From the NCBI GenBank assembly GCA_008933995.1, contig WARS01000013.1, forward strand, positions 6,362,329-6,426,328: 64,000 nt of DNA. Direction: 5' to 3'. Shown here in pieces: positions 38,401-51,783 of this stretch. A program made the translations under genes and the position numbers. The notes beneath the pieces were generated by a model. The model was not told the DNA's origin. It saw nothing but the letters and a program-made list of their open reading frames with translations, and searched no databases. Positions within the stretch are counted from its first letter, which is position 1; each line of letters starts with the position of its first letter. This DNA is from Datnioides undecimradiatus. Its lineage: Eukaryota > Chordata > Actinopteri > Lobotiformes > Datnioididae.

Positions 38401-39302
38401 GACCTCGAGGTGAGATGCTGCAGAATTTATACTGTATCCTAAACATAAAATCTGGACCTTTTCCACAGCAGACATTTGGACTGGTCCCAGCAGTTGGAAC
38501 TAATAACACTGACAGTGGCTCAGTTCCTTTAAAGGAGAATTTCAGTGTTCTTCAACCTATTTTCTCACGTTTTTGTGTCTGTGTAACTAATTTTAACAAC
38601 AATTTTAGAACTGGTACAGTTTTAAGCAAGAGCACTGCAGCCAGCTTCTGTAAAATGGGCTTATCATTGTATCAGTGTACAGCCAGAACATTTTCACATC
38701 ACTGAATTCAGGGTTTTCAGTTGTGATTGTGGAAAGACTTACTGAGAAGGTTTTGTTTTTTATTTTGTTTCTGTTAAGTTTGAATGAAGGGTGTTGTATA
38801 ATGTTAACATTACTAGTATTTTGACCGGACACATTCAGAAAAACAATCTGATCCTTGAAGCACCTTCAAGCGGACATACTGCAATTTTAGAAAAACGTGG
38901 AGACTCAGGGTCCAGGTTGAAAAATACCAGAGTTCCATTTTAAGTGCCACAATAACCGATGACAGTGATGCAGCAAGCACAATAGCAAAGCCGTCGAACT
39001 GGCTTATAAATGAAATAAAGCTGTCATTAATGTTTTTATCGGTTATCAGCACTTCCCCTTCTGTGATGTGTCAAAACGTCTTCTGTGTGACTGAGTATGT
39101 GAAACAATAGGAAAGAAAAAAAAACAGTAACTCTGATAAAAACACACATGGCGCAATTGTTTTTCAGGATCTCTCTGCACTCGAAGTGTCTGGTCACCAG
39201 AGCTCTGAGCAGATCTTGGATGTGTCTCGCTTGGCTCGTCACAACTTCCAACACTTCTCTCCCAAAAGAAAACTAGGAAGCGCATCTCATTGTTTGCACT
39301 GA
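35478..39302 (+). CDS. miip: miip: migration and invasion inhibitory protein, complete
   Basis: Coding exons: 35478-35712, 36206-36399, 37012-37117, 37213-37324, 37431-37510, 37604-37730, 38052-38148, 38290-38409 and 39168-39302 (TGA). They total 1206 bases, 401 residues, against human 388. All borders are GT-AG with consistent phases. The ATG at 35478 is the first in frame. Matches to human MIIP include RVTFQSAD, LGYDWIAG (172-179), EFFKDL.FR..NK.EC, YRINSRLFPVP (247-257), CCPVCRKH with a CxxC at 264-267, VSIPRCALLPPYKY, and RRCSFDPSDTLGLPSHCLSGW. The N-terminus has a short heptad-like coiled coil (about residues 8-35). The second exon is Ser/Thr/Pro-rich and low in conservation. Family knowledge: MIIP binds IGFBP2 and HDAC6 and restrains cell migration; it has no enzymatic domain. 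ATTAAA at 39681-39686 may be its poly(A) signal. Downstream lies tnfrsf1b, as in human. Confidence 0.95.
38525..38950. mobile_element. MITE-like inverted-repeat element in the last miip intron
   Basis: The left end has TTCAACCTATTTTCTCACGT, then TTTTGTGTCTGTGTAACTAA. The right end in reverse complement has TTTTTCAACCTGGACCCTGA, then CTCCACGTTTTT. The shared words TTCAACCT and CACGTTTTT in the same order indicate diverged terminal inverted repeats about 420 bases apart. The interior resembles a common fish non-autonomous repeat. Confidence 0.55.
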
Positions 39303-39680
39303 CAAACCACTAACATCTGTTTTTAAGTGATTAGAGCAGGTCCTGTTAGCCATCTGACACCATGCTAAATGTTTTCCTTCACTCATGTTTTATCCTGTCA
39401 TAATTTTTATATAAATACTTTTTTCTCAGTCATACTTTTCTGTGATATTTCTGCTAAATGTGCGTATGCTACACTACACTGTAAAACAATTTTTTAAAAA
39501 ATATATGAAATAACAGTTATCTTGATAGAGAATGTAGAGTGTTTTGGCACTCTATAAGTGCCTGATTTTAAATTGATTAATTTTAAACATCTCAATCAGT
39601 AGGTTATTTTCAAGGATCTAAAGCCTGTGTATGAAATGCAACATGTTGTTCTGTTGTGTTGTGTGTTTCACATAAAGTGA

Positions 39681-39686
39681 ATTAAA
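39681..39686 (+). terminator. candidate miip poly(A) signal ATTAAA
   Basis: ATTAAA lies about 380 bases past the miip stop in AT-rich sequence. It is the most plausible hexamer noticed in the 3' flank. Its use is inferred. Confidence 0.35.
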
Positions 39687-39777
39687 AATATGCTAGTTTA
39701 ATGAAATTGGGTTAATATATGTGACAGGGCAGCACATTTCATGTTGCCAGGAGTTGCATTTTCTTTTTCATTAGTTC

Positions 39778-40084
39778 TCATCGGGATTGAAGCTTGGACA
39801 GATTTAGACTCTGCACGTGACTGTGAGCACCCTCGAGGACATTAAGCAAGCGATTATGCCACAGTGGAAAGGAAGCGCCTTTAACATATGCAGACTGTTT
39901 TAGAGGCACATAGCAGAGGTGAAACTGGTTTGTCGATTTCTCAACACTGAGGAAGTCATTTTGAATCATATGCTCAGGCGCCAGTTCGTGTTTCCCTTCC
40001 CAGCTGTTTGCTTTGGCTCCCAAGTTTATGCATACTTCTGTTTTTGACTTCCTTTGACACATCCTTACAGCGGAGCTGAACACA
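39778..40084 (-). CDS. unassigned exon-like ORF (possible terminal exon)
   Basis: On the - strand a polypyrimidine stretch ending TTTCTACAG precedes 102 open codons and a stop at 39778-39780. TTTAAT at 39697-39702 (ATTAAA on the - strand) follows about 75 bases further, so it has the layout of a last exon. The peptide contains LGAKANSWEGKHELAPEHM and LCYVPLKQSAYVKGASFPLW. I do not recognise it with confidence. The LKQSxY word is vaguely reminiscent of ciliary microtubule inner proteins such as CFAP107, whose human gene is also in 1p36, but this is weak. No upstream - strand exon was found. Chance ORFs of this size occur in the window. Confidence 0.25.
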
Positions 40085-40424
40085 CTGTAGAAACAAAGGC
40101 TAAGGCCAATCTACTGTAGAGAGGCTGCAATTCACAGGAAACCACAACCACCCATACTAATGTAAATATGTTAATGCTAAATGTTAATGTTAAACAGTCT
40201 CACCTGTGACAGTTTTCCAGTTTGTGTCTTGTAGGCTAACATATTTAACATAATGTATTTATAGAAGTTACATACTATATACTAAATGACAAAAGGCTGT
40301 GACTGAGAAAACAAACATGAGGAATAAAGTGAAGTCAAAGTAAAGTAAATTTAAGTTTAATCTTATGTTGTGTTGTAATTTATAGTAAAGACTCTATTTG
40401 TGGTATCTGATTTTCTTTTTTCAG

Positions 40425-40688
40425 TTCCTGTTTTATGATGGTGAACATCACCAATACTTCATTCATATGATTTGCAGTTTGTTCAAAGCTAAGCGCCAGG
40501 CGTGTGCCCGTTATCTGACAGGCAGACTTGATGCTTATCATAGAACTGGGATACTGTCACACAAGAGGCAAGCTTTGTGTAAGATGAGGCTTCGAGATAC
40601 TGCATTTGATTTTTCACCACAAACAGTTTTGAGGGAAAATTATGCTTCTGAGGCTCATTCTATCATCATGTCCTCAAATCCACAGAAG
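40425..40688 (+). CDS. unassigned exon-like ORF (possible internal exon)
   Basis: Eighty-eight codons, phase 0 at both ends, run between a strong acceptor (TTTTCTTTTTTCAG) and a strong donor (GAAG then GTATGT). The frame remains open beyond the donor. The peptide is basic in the middle (SLFKAKRQACARYLTGRLDA) and ends SIIMSSNPQK. I do not recognise the family. No flanking exon with compatible phase was found: the AG at about 40890 leads to a mismatched frame. It may be a real exon of an unannotated gene, an exonised repeat or chance. Confidence 0.3.
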
Positions 40689-40993
40689 GTATGTGTGTTT
40701 TCAGTCTCTGCTCATTTTCATTGGATGGCTTTTATAATGCAAAAATGTGTATTTATCCTAAAAGATATATAAACCAAGTAAAACACAAGTCCGTGGCTGG
40801 TGACCACACCAGTGACTTTCCACGTTTTAGCAAACTTCCTTTAAATCATGAAATTCACCAGTTTAAAGTAGTTTTCTACCTTCAATATAGAGAATATCAG
40901 GATTTGGAACTTGCTTTAGACCAATACAACGACATTACAGGCGTAATGATCATGCTGCCTCTAGTTTTAGATGCACATGAAGCACATCGTAGT

Positions 40994-41036
40994 GCTAACT
41001 GTACTACGAGTGCTTGGTGATCGTAGTACAGTTAGC
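40994..41036. repeat. hairpin: 16-bp perfect inverted repeat, 11-base loop
   Basis: GCTAACTGTACTACGA (40994-41009) and TCGTAGTACAGTTAGC (41021-41036) are exact reverse complements around GTGCTTGGTGA. It lies about 300 bases past the exon-like ORF at 40425-40688. Confidence 0.95.
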
Positions 41037-43140
41037 TCAGACTGATAGGAAAATCTGCACTTCATTTACACATTTCTTGGAAATTACTCCAAGATCGATG
41101 CAACAAAATGTGAAAGTTGGACAAATATGACAGACAAAAATACTGTTGTGGTTCTTTATACCAGTCACGTTTGTCAGATGTGACACTAAAGATCACCTTA
41201 CTTGATACAGAAAATTCAACAACCACAATGGGCAAAATGGCTGCTTCTGTTGTACTTGAAGTCTAGAGAAAGGATGAATACGTGGGAGGGGAAACTTCGT
41301 TGTGAAATGTCAACGTCTCACACAGGAACAGGCAAAGCAAATATAGGGGCATTAATCTTGGCACTGATCATCATGTTCTTTCGGTACTGTGAATGAACTA
41401 TGACAGGACAGGTTTTAACGGCAGCAGTCAGTAGTAAGCAGGGTACAGCTGCGGTACGACTGAAGGTATGATATGAAGAAGTTTCTGAATCATTGTTTAA
41501 TCCAAGTAAAAATGGATTGTTAAGAAAAGTGACGACACTCTTTATTTTGACCTTATTCTCATGGGTATAACTCCGCTAGTAGAAAGTGTTGGCAAGTTGA
41601 CACTCTACTGTATTTTACATGTGGCATCACCATGGACCAGTACCACAATAAAATGCATTCATTTTCACAGAAAAATACAGTAAACCTTCTCGCTTATGTT
41701 TGATTCTATTTCCACGTTTCCACAGGGAGAAGTGCAAAACATGAGATGATGTTGAAGGACTTCAGTCTCGTGCTAACCAGTACTAAATATCAGCAGTCAC
41801 AGAGAGCTTGACCCAGATCTCTGGTTTAAGAAAACAAAACCTTTATTATGAGTTAGGATATCCTGCCACAGCACAGGAACTCAGCAGCATGGACCAGTTC
41901 TTCTTAAAAACCTTTTGTAAATTCCATTAACATCCAGTTTTAAGATTGTGTGATAACTACAGTAATCACCACGGATGACTGTACTGTGTCTAGACTTTGT
42001 GTATAAACCAGAAGAGAAAATTTGAGTGAGTCCCCTTCCTGGTTTGATCACTTACTTTAATTTTCCTTAAGCTTTCATAACATTCAAGTTAATTTTTCAA
42101 TAGTATAATCATTTGCCACTAAGAGGCTCATTACATTGAATTCCAGTGCTGGGTTTTGTTTATTTTAAGGATTGACTGCAGGTTTCACAACAACAGTCTA
42201 TCACAAAAATTTGGACCCTCCTAGGCCCTGGCATGTTCAGAACTTTTTGGCTGGGCTGGCCCAAGTGCATGTAAAGAAAATGTCTGCACAAACACACACA
42301 TAGACATCAGAATAGCATTAATCTGCCATTTCTCCCATCTTTTATTATTACTTGCATAATGTTGTCTCCCAGTTTCAAACACTCACGTGTTTACAAATTT
42401 TTATTTTAAAGATAATGGTCCTGCTAATCACAACACGGCAGAGTGACATTGTACAAATATAATATAAAACCTTTTAACTTAATTCTTAAGTCACTCAAAA
42501 GGGAAATTACCTCCAAAAGTGGCTATGCACAAAAAAAAATTGAGCATGCAAAAATATTTGTCAAACAGTAGTTGAAACTAAGGTCCCGCCTCTCACTGGG
42601 GAGATAGTCAGTCGTACTTTAGGACATAGGGCGGCACTTGGAATGGCCAATCAAACATGCCCCCCCTTCCAGATTGAAAGCCTTTGATTACAGATAGGTT
42701 GATCTCAATTTAGCTAATTTATTATGACTGGCGATTAAGACGAGCCCTGCACATACACATGATTTGACCTTGTAAAACAATGAATGAAAAGACTGACCTT
42801 TTCTGTAAACTGCAGTTTAAACCCAGATGAATTATTTGTATTTTAATGCTGAATTTGTACATTTATATTCAACAGATGACAACATGTGGAGGCAGAGTTT
42901 CAATTTTTAACGCAAGCTAAACTCTGCATAACCTTATTATGGTTTTCACATCAGATCAGCAAATGTAGGTTAGCGCTTGTCTGCTCATTTCCTTCCTACA
43001 AACACTCACGCCATAAGCTCAGTTCAAGGAAATTGCTCCTATTTGAGCAGACTGCTGGCACGCCTTTCTAAAATGATCAGTACTGTTCACATGCTGGTAG
43101 CCTGAATCATCTACCCTGTGTGATTTGCTTTAAAGAAGCA

Positions 43141-46100
43141 ATGAAGGACATACTCGTACTGCTGGTTCTGCTGAATGCCCAAATTACTAAGGTAGGTTTT
43201 GTGTGTGTCTCTTAGCAGGTCTGTCAGCGATGTTAGCTGTGTTTACCGTGCGCTTTGAACAGGTTGGAATGGCAGCCAGAACTGGAATTAATCCAGTGAC
43301 CACAATCTGCTTAACCACAATGTGAATTGTTAACATAAGTTTCCCTTATAAAGATTAATACAAGGGAGTGCATTTGTGTAAACTAATTACATTGTCATAA
43401 TTCTGAAATGTGAATGTGTCGTATCTTTTAAACATGCTCTGGGTCCGTCTCAGAAAGAATTTCCCTTTTCTTTTACAACATTTCTTAAAACTCCGTTCCC
43501 GTATCTTAATAGTTTTGTCCTGAGTATGACAATATAAGATTACAGTAGAAAGACCGGTGTGAATATTTGGTTTCACTTGACTGGAATCTGAAATAGTTTC
43601 AGAATGAAAGTCCCATTGTTTAGTCGTGGTCATGAAATGATGCAGCAGACCTTTCAACTGTGTTACAGTACAACTGTGCATTTCTGTTAAGAGGGTGAAT
43701 TCTTGGGCGTGCAGCCAGGAGGAAAAGGAAAAAACAAAATGTTCTCTTCGATAAACTCAGTGATTGTTAGAGCACACATTCACAGAGGTTTGTCTGTATC
43801 AAGCTATCTTGTGTTACCAGTGGTCACACCACAACTGAAGTTGATGCTTCTGAGCCAAGGGCTTCATGTTTGCCGCCTCTGTTTCCTGTCGTACGAGAAA
43901 TACACTGCTGCTGTCAGCATATTCTAACTTTTGCTTGTCATTGGAGGGCAATGCGGTAAGAGACTTCAATCTCTTAAGCACAGGGCAGGTGTGTCAGCAA
44001 CTCTGTCATGACACTTCTGGTTCTAGTAGCTGACTTTGACATCTTTGTATATGTGTGAGGGAAAGGCTGTACCTGAAGACTGCACGGACGCGTATGTGCA
44101 GTAACCAAATTCAGATACTGCAGAGCTGAAATGAATCTTGTGCTAATTCAGAACAATGGCTGCCTGTTCTGCCTATGTCTGCAGCTCAGGCAGTATTAGA
44201 AGGGAAAAGGTGGGCGCAGGTGTGGGTGGTCTGGTGCTACTTTAAGCTCCCATTTAACAGGATGAGAAACTTTACCAGCCCTTGGTCAACTCACCCATTT
44301 CCTCTATCTAATGATTATGTTGATTTTAAAAACTTAATTACTTTATTTAGCTTACAAAGCATTACTTTGCTGATTGCTTGAGGTAAGGCTTATGGGTTAG
44401 GGTTAGCAATCTTGATGCAGGTCATGTGTGTCAACGGGTTACAAGAAAGTACTTTTATGTTATTCACTATCCTCATCTGAGCAGCCGAAGATGAGTTGCT
44501 CTTAAGTTTCATCTCTCTTTCCCACAGGTCTGCTCTCAGCCCTATGAGGCAGACTCAGATGGAAACTGTCTCAACTCGACAAGAGAGTACCTGGTGGACA
44601 GTACTAACCTGTGTTGTAAGAAATGCCAACCTGGTAAGTGCTGTCCTACACATTTCTTAAATAACACAGAGTAACACACCATACAAATGCTCAGGTACAT
44701 GCATGCAGTACTGAAGGACAAAGCATGTACAATAAACAATAAAATCAGTTCGATGACACAGGTCATGAGACCTGCAAGTACAAGCTTCGGTGTGGAGGTG
44801 ACAAACAGCATCTATTCTAATCACTTGTCTCTTTGCTTGTTTCATCCTGTCAGAAAGATAAAATTGTATGACTGACAAATTGATGCTTATATCAGCTGAT
44901 ATTAGGTTAGTATGTAGAAATACTTTGTCACACATTCAAAAATCCTATTTAAGTAATGGTCCATATATATGTGTGTGTAATAACGGATGTTGCTAGTAGA
45001 GGGGCAGCTAATTTAAATTTTGTATACTACTGGGTAGCTGCAGTTGGGTTGGGTTTTTGGGTTGTGCACCCCCAAAAATATTTGAGTGGTTATTGCAAAG
45101 GCAAACTAAATCACTGTTACAGGTGTCCAAAACCTGTCCAATTTCCTTATCTCCCCGTCATTCCATCATTAAGGAACATTTCAATGTATTTTTTTAGCTA
45201 TTAAACTGACTATTCACTCACCTAAAATGCTGTCAGTTTAAAATGCTGTCAGTTTATACTCTGGCACAGTACATGTAATTTAACAATAATTTAGGACAAA
45301 CAGTTTAGTCTCCATCAAATGTTGATTTTTTTATCACAGTTCAGCAAGTTTCAGCTGTTCTAAACTAGTTAATTAAGCTAACAGCAGCTCACTGAATTGG
45401 TTTAAGGAAAAACTCTGAAGCTTTTTCATCAGATCTATCCTCCCGACACCTTCCCACTGTTCTCGTAAAGATTTAAGATGAAAAGACTGCTGATGTTCCC
45501 AGGCAATAACTTAATCTCATGTGGCTGTTAACCTGATCTCTCCCACACAGTGAAGACTTAATTGTTTTGCATCCCACTTCCCTACTATACAGTACGTCAG
45601 GGTAGCCACAAGTGTTTATCTGAATGCACTGCAACTGTAAAATAAAAAAGTAATTGCATCATCACAACATCCAAATGAAATAAAAAAACACAGCACAGTA
45701 ACACAGCATTTAATGAATAAAATACAGGTAGTATTGCCGTGTTTTGATTGTCATGAACAACACTGTTATGTATCAAGATGTTTCTCTACATTTAAACCAA
45801 GAAAACCTAGTTAAACCAAATTAACTGCATAGCACTGCGTATAATGTTTGAGGAATAAAATTAATTTTCTCTTTTAATATTTAGGTTGTCACTCTTTCCT
45901 AATATTTTAGATTTAAAATGCCCACGTGCTTTATAAAATCCATTTTAAGTGTCTAGACAAATTTGGACCTATTTATACATTTATATTATAACAGGACAGC
46001 GACTGAAACAAACATGCTCTAAAACTACTGAGACTGTGTGTGAACCATGCCCAGAGGGCCAGTACATGGAGAACTGGAACTACTCTCCAAACTGTTTCTC

Positions 46101-48248
46101 CTGTAACAAATGCAAAACAGGTCAGTGCTCGCTGTAATTAATAGTTTTTTTAAAAATTTAATTTGAATTTCTTTGTTTTATGTTTCAATATACGATCATC
46201 CATTATAAGCAAAACTTTTTTTTTCTATACACACACACACACACACAATCAGCCAAAGGTCTGCGGGATTTCCAGAACTGCTCCTCCACCACGAGCTCCA
46301 GGTGTGTTTGCCAGTCTGGGATGTATTGTTTACTTGAATTTGATGACCCGTACTGCTCGGCATGTAGAAGGTACAACCCATGCAAAGTTGGTCAAGGAGT
46401 TTCGGTGCAAGGTATAGTACCTATTTTTCAACAGTAACTGTTTGAGTGTTGAAATTCTTTTATAATTTATTGTGAAATTTAGGGAGAAACCCTTTGAAGG
46501 GTGTATCTTGTTTTTCATTGACACTAACTATAAATATAACTATGTTTTAATGTATTAACTACGTAATCAAACTAACTGCATTATATCCATCATAATTGAC
46601 TCCAATATTTTAAATAACCATAATAACAAATACTCAAACATTTTACAAAGGCCTGTGTGTTAAATTAAATGGGATGTCTTACAGTGAAAAGATAAATGTA
46701 ATGGCAGCATATTTGTGTGTTGCTCTCAGGGACAGCTAACTCAGATGTGAAGTGTGTACGGTGCCCCAGTGGTACTTTCTCTGATACTGTTTCTTACACG
46801 GACCGCTGTCGGCCTCATACAAAGTAAGTTAAGGACCGTCACATTGGTATACAGTTGCTTTGAGTTCAGCAATTTGACCTCCCTCTCTTTGCATCTGCAG
46901 CTGTCATGGGAGGGCTGTTGTTAGAAAAGGTGATACTATGTCAGACACCGTGTGTCAATCTGAGACTTTTACATCCAATACGAGGCCGCAAACGTCACCA
47001 AAAGAGCCTTCCACTAAGAGCGTGTTCACAACTGCACGTAAAATGATCAGCACAGTCTCAGCAACCTCAGAGTACGAGTCTCTGCGTGGAATGACAAACT
47101 CTATGCTGTACATCAGTTCAACTGAGGCAGGATTCAACCACTCAACAAAAAGCCCACCAACGATCACAGTGAACGCGGGTACGGTAACTAATTTGGTGTT
47201 TCTAAGCAGTCATTACAAGAAACCTGTGAAGACTAATCAGTGTCTCAACATTACTCTCTTTCTGCTTCTGCACTGTGTCTTTGTATTCCTCTCTGTTAGT
47301 CTCAGGCACTTTCATTGTCATTGGAATAGTACTTCTCCTTATCCTTATTCTGCTGTGTCTTTGGAAAGAGATCTGGAGGAAAGGTACGCTGTAAAGAAGT
47401 GCACTAAGTGCATTAATTGTGTTCCTTTTTGGTGCAAAAGCTATGATTGTATGCAAAATATATTGATCTTCACATTAAACTATGATATGAAGATATAATG
47501 TTGACAAATGACAGTGTTATTACTATCTTACTGTTACTGCATCATATCCTTTTTTGCCCAGATACTTCAAGATTTCAACCTAAGGTAGATGCAAATGGAA
47601 ATTGTGAGACTGCTGATAAAGTGAGCCTTTCTTGAGTCTTTTTTTGTCCAGATACCTTTAAATAAGGGTGTGATGATACAGATGACTGAGAATTAACCTC
47701 CTTTTGTCTTTTCGCTGCAGATCAATCCTGGCTTTTTGGAAGAAACCAAGCAGACTTCATTCACAGTGACTCCACCAGAACAGCAGTGTTTGCTGGAAGG
47801 GAATGGGGAAGCCTGCAATGGTCAGAGTCAGTTTAGCAACGACACTGAAAATATAAAAAGCGGAGAAGACTGCAGCACCTCCATCAGCCCTTTACAATCC
47901 ACCATAGCTCTTCAAAATCCACTCTCTGCCCTGTCGGAGCCCATGACTTTACTTTCCAACACAGAGGCTGTTACTCCACCAACCAGTGTCTCCACACAGT
48001 CCTCATCTCAGCCCACCAGCCCACACATCATCAGCCCTGTGACGACCAGTCCCCATGTCAACGTTAACATCACTTTCCACATAGGAAATGGATCTGGCGG
48101 GGCACCATCTGTTATGCCCACAGACTTGAAACAGGCAGATTCTACTCTCCGCTTTGGAGAGGAAGAGGAGTCTTTTAGTATCCCACAGCAGGAGGACGGG
48201 AAACAATCACTTATGTCAGTGCAGGAGAGCACAAGTTACAGTGTATGA
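43141..48248 (+). CDS. tnfrsf1b: tnfrsf1b: TNF receptor superfamily member 1B (TNFR2), complete
   Basis: Coding exons: 43141-43191, 44528-44633, 45995-46120, 46253-46411, 46730-46823, 46901-47178, 47300-47383, 47562-47620 and 47721-48248. They total 1485 bases, 494 residues (human 461), with consistent phases. Exon 1 is a signal peptide (MKDILVLLVLLNAQ). Four cysteine-rich domains follow from about C31 (REYLVDSTNLCCKKCQPG, TVCEPCPEGQY, NWNYSPNCFSC, CVCQSGMYC, SDVKCVRCPSGTFSDT). A Ser/Thr-rich stalk precedes one membrane segment (about 274-292, FIVIGIVLLLILILLCLW). The tail lacks a death domain and ends with two TRAF2-type (P/S)xQE motifs, PQQE 474-477 and SVQE 485-488. Family knowledge: binds TNF (best the membrane form) and drives TRAF2/NF-kB survival signalling in immune cells. 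TNFRSF14, a PRXL2B neighbour in human, was considered, but the four domains, long tail and miip neighbour favour TNFR2. Confidence 0.92.
46229..46247. repeat. (AC)n microsatellite in a splice acceptor
   Basis: About nine and a half AC units end five bases before the intron-terminal AG (46251-46252) of the tnfrsf1b exon starting at 46253. A T-rich run (46216-46224) lies farther upstream. Confidence 0.95.
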
Positions 48249-48377
48249 AGAGTTGCCTGCATGAAAGACTGATAAATACATTTGTTTTTGCAACAATCTT
48301 AAACCTTTATTCTGTTTCCACATCAAAGTCAGTCAGCTGCCTCTCTGTGTGTTTATATGTATATATTCTATGCTGTA

Positions 48378-48383
48378 AATAAA
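48378..48383 (+). terminator. tnfrsf1b poly(A) signal
   Basis: AATAAA lies 130 bases past the stop, followed by GT- and T-rich sequence (TGTGAATATTGTCTTTCC). This is a good match to a canonical cleavage region. Confidence 0.7.

Positions 48384-51783
<3,400 letters not shown>

Larger units (their letters stand above)
39303..43140. other. miip-tnfrsf1b intergenic region
   Basis: AT-rich spacer. Two exon-like open frames of unknown identity (39778-40084 on -, 40425-40688 on +) and a hairpin at 40994-41036 stand out. A CCAAT word (GGCCAATCA, 42643-42651) and a GC-box-like CCCGCC (42584-42589) lie about 500 bases upstream of the tnfrsf1b start and could belong to its promoter. Nothing else is recognised. 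Confidence 0.5.

Noticed and set aside
44391..44406. GGGTTAGGGTTAG, two telomere-like units
   Set aside because: Two units are expected by chance and do not indicate an interstitial telomere.
43141..48248. Identification as tnfrsf14 because prxl2b is nearby
   Set aside because: Four cysteine-rich domains, a long tail, TNFR2-like NWNYSPNCFSC and GTFSDT segments, and direct adjacency to miip favour tnfrsf1b.
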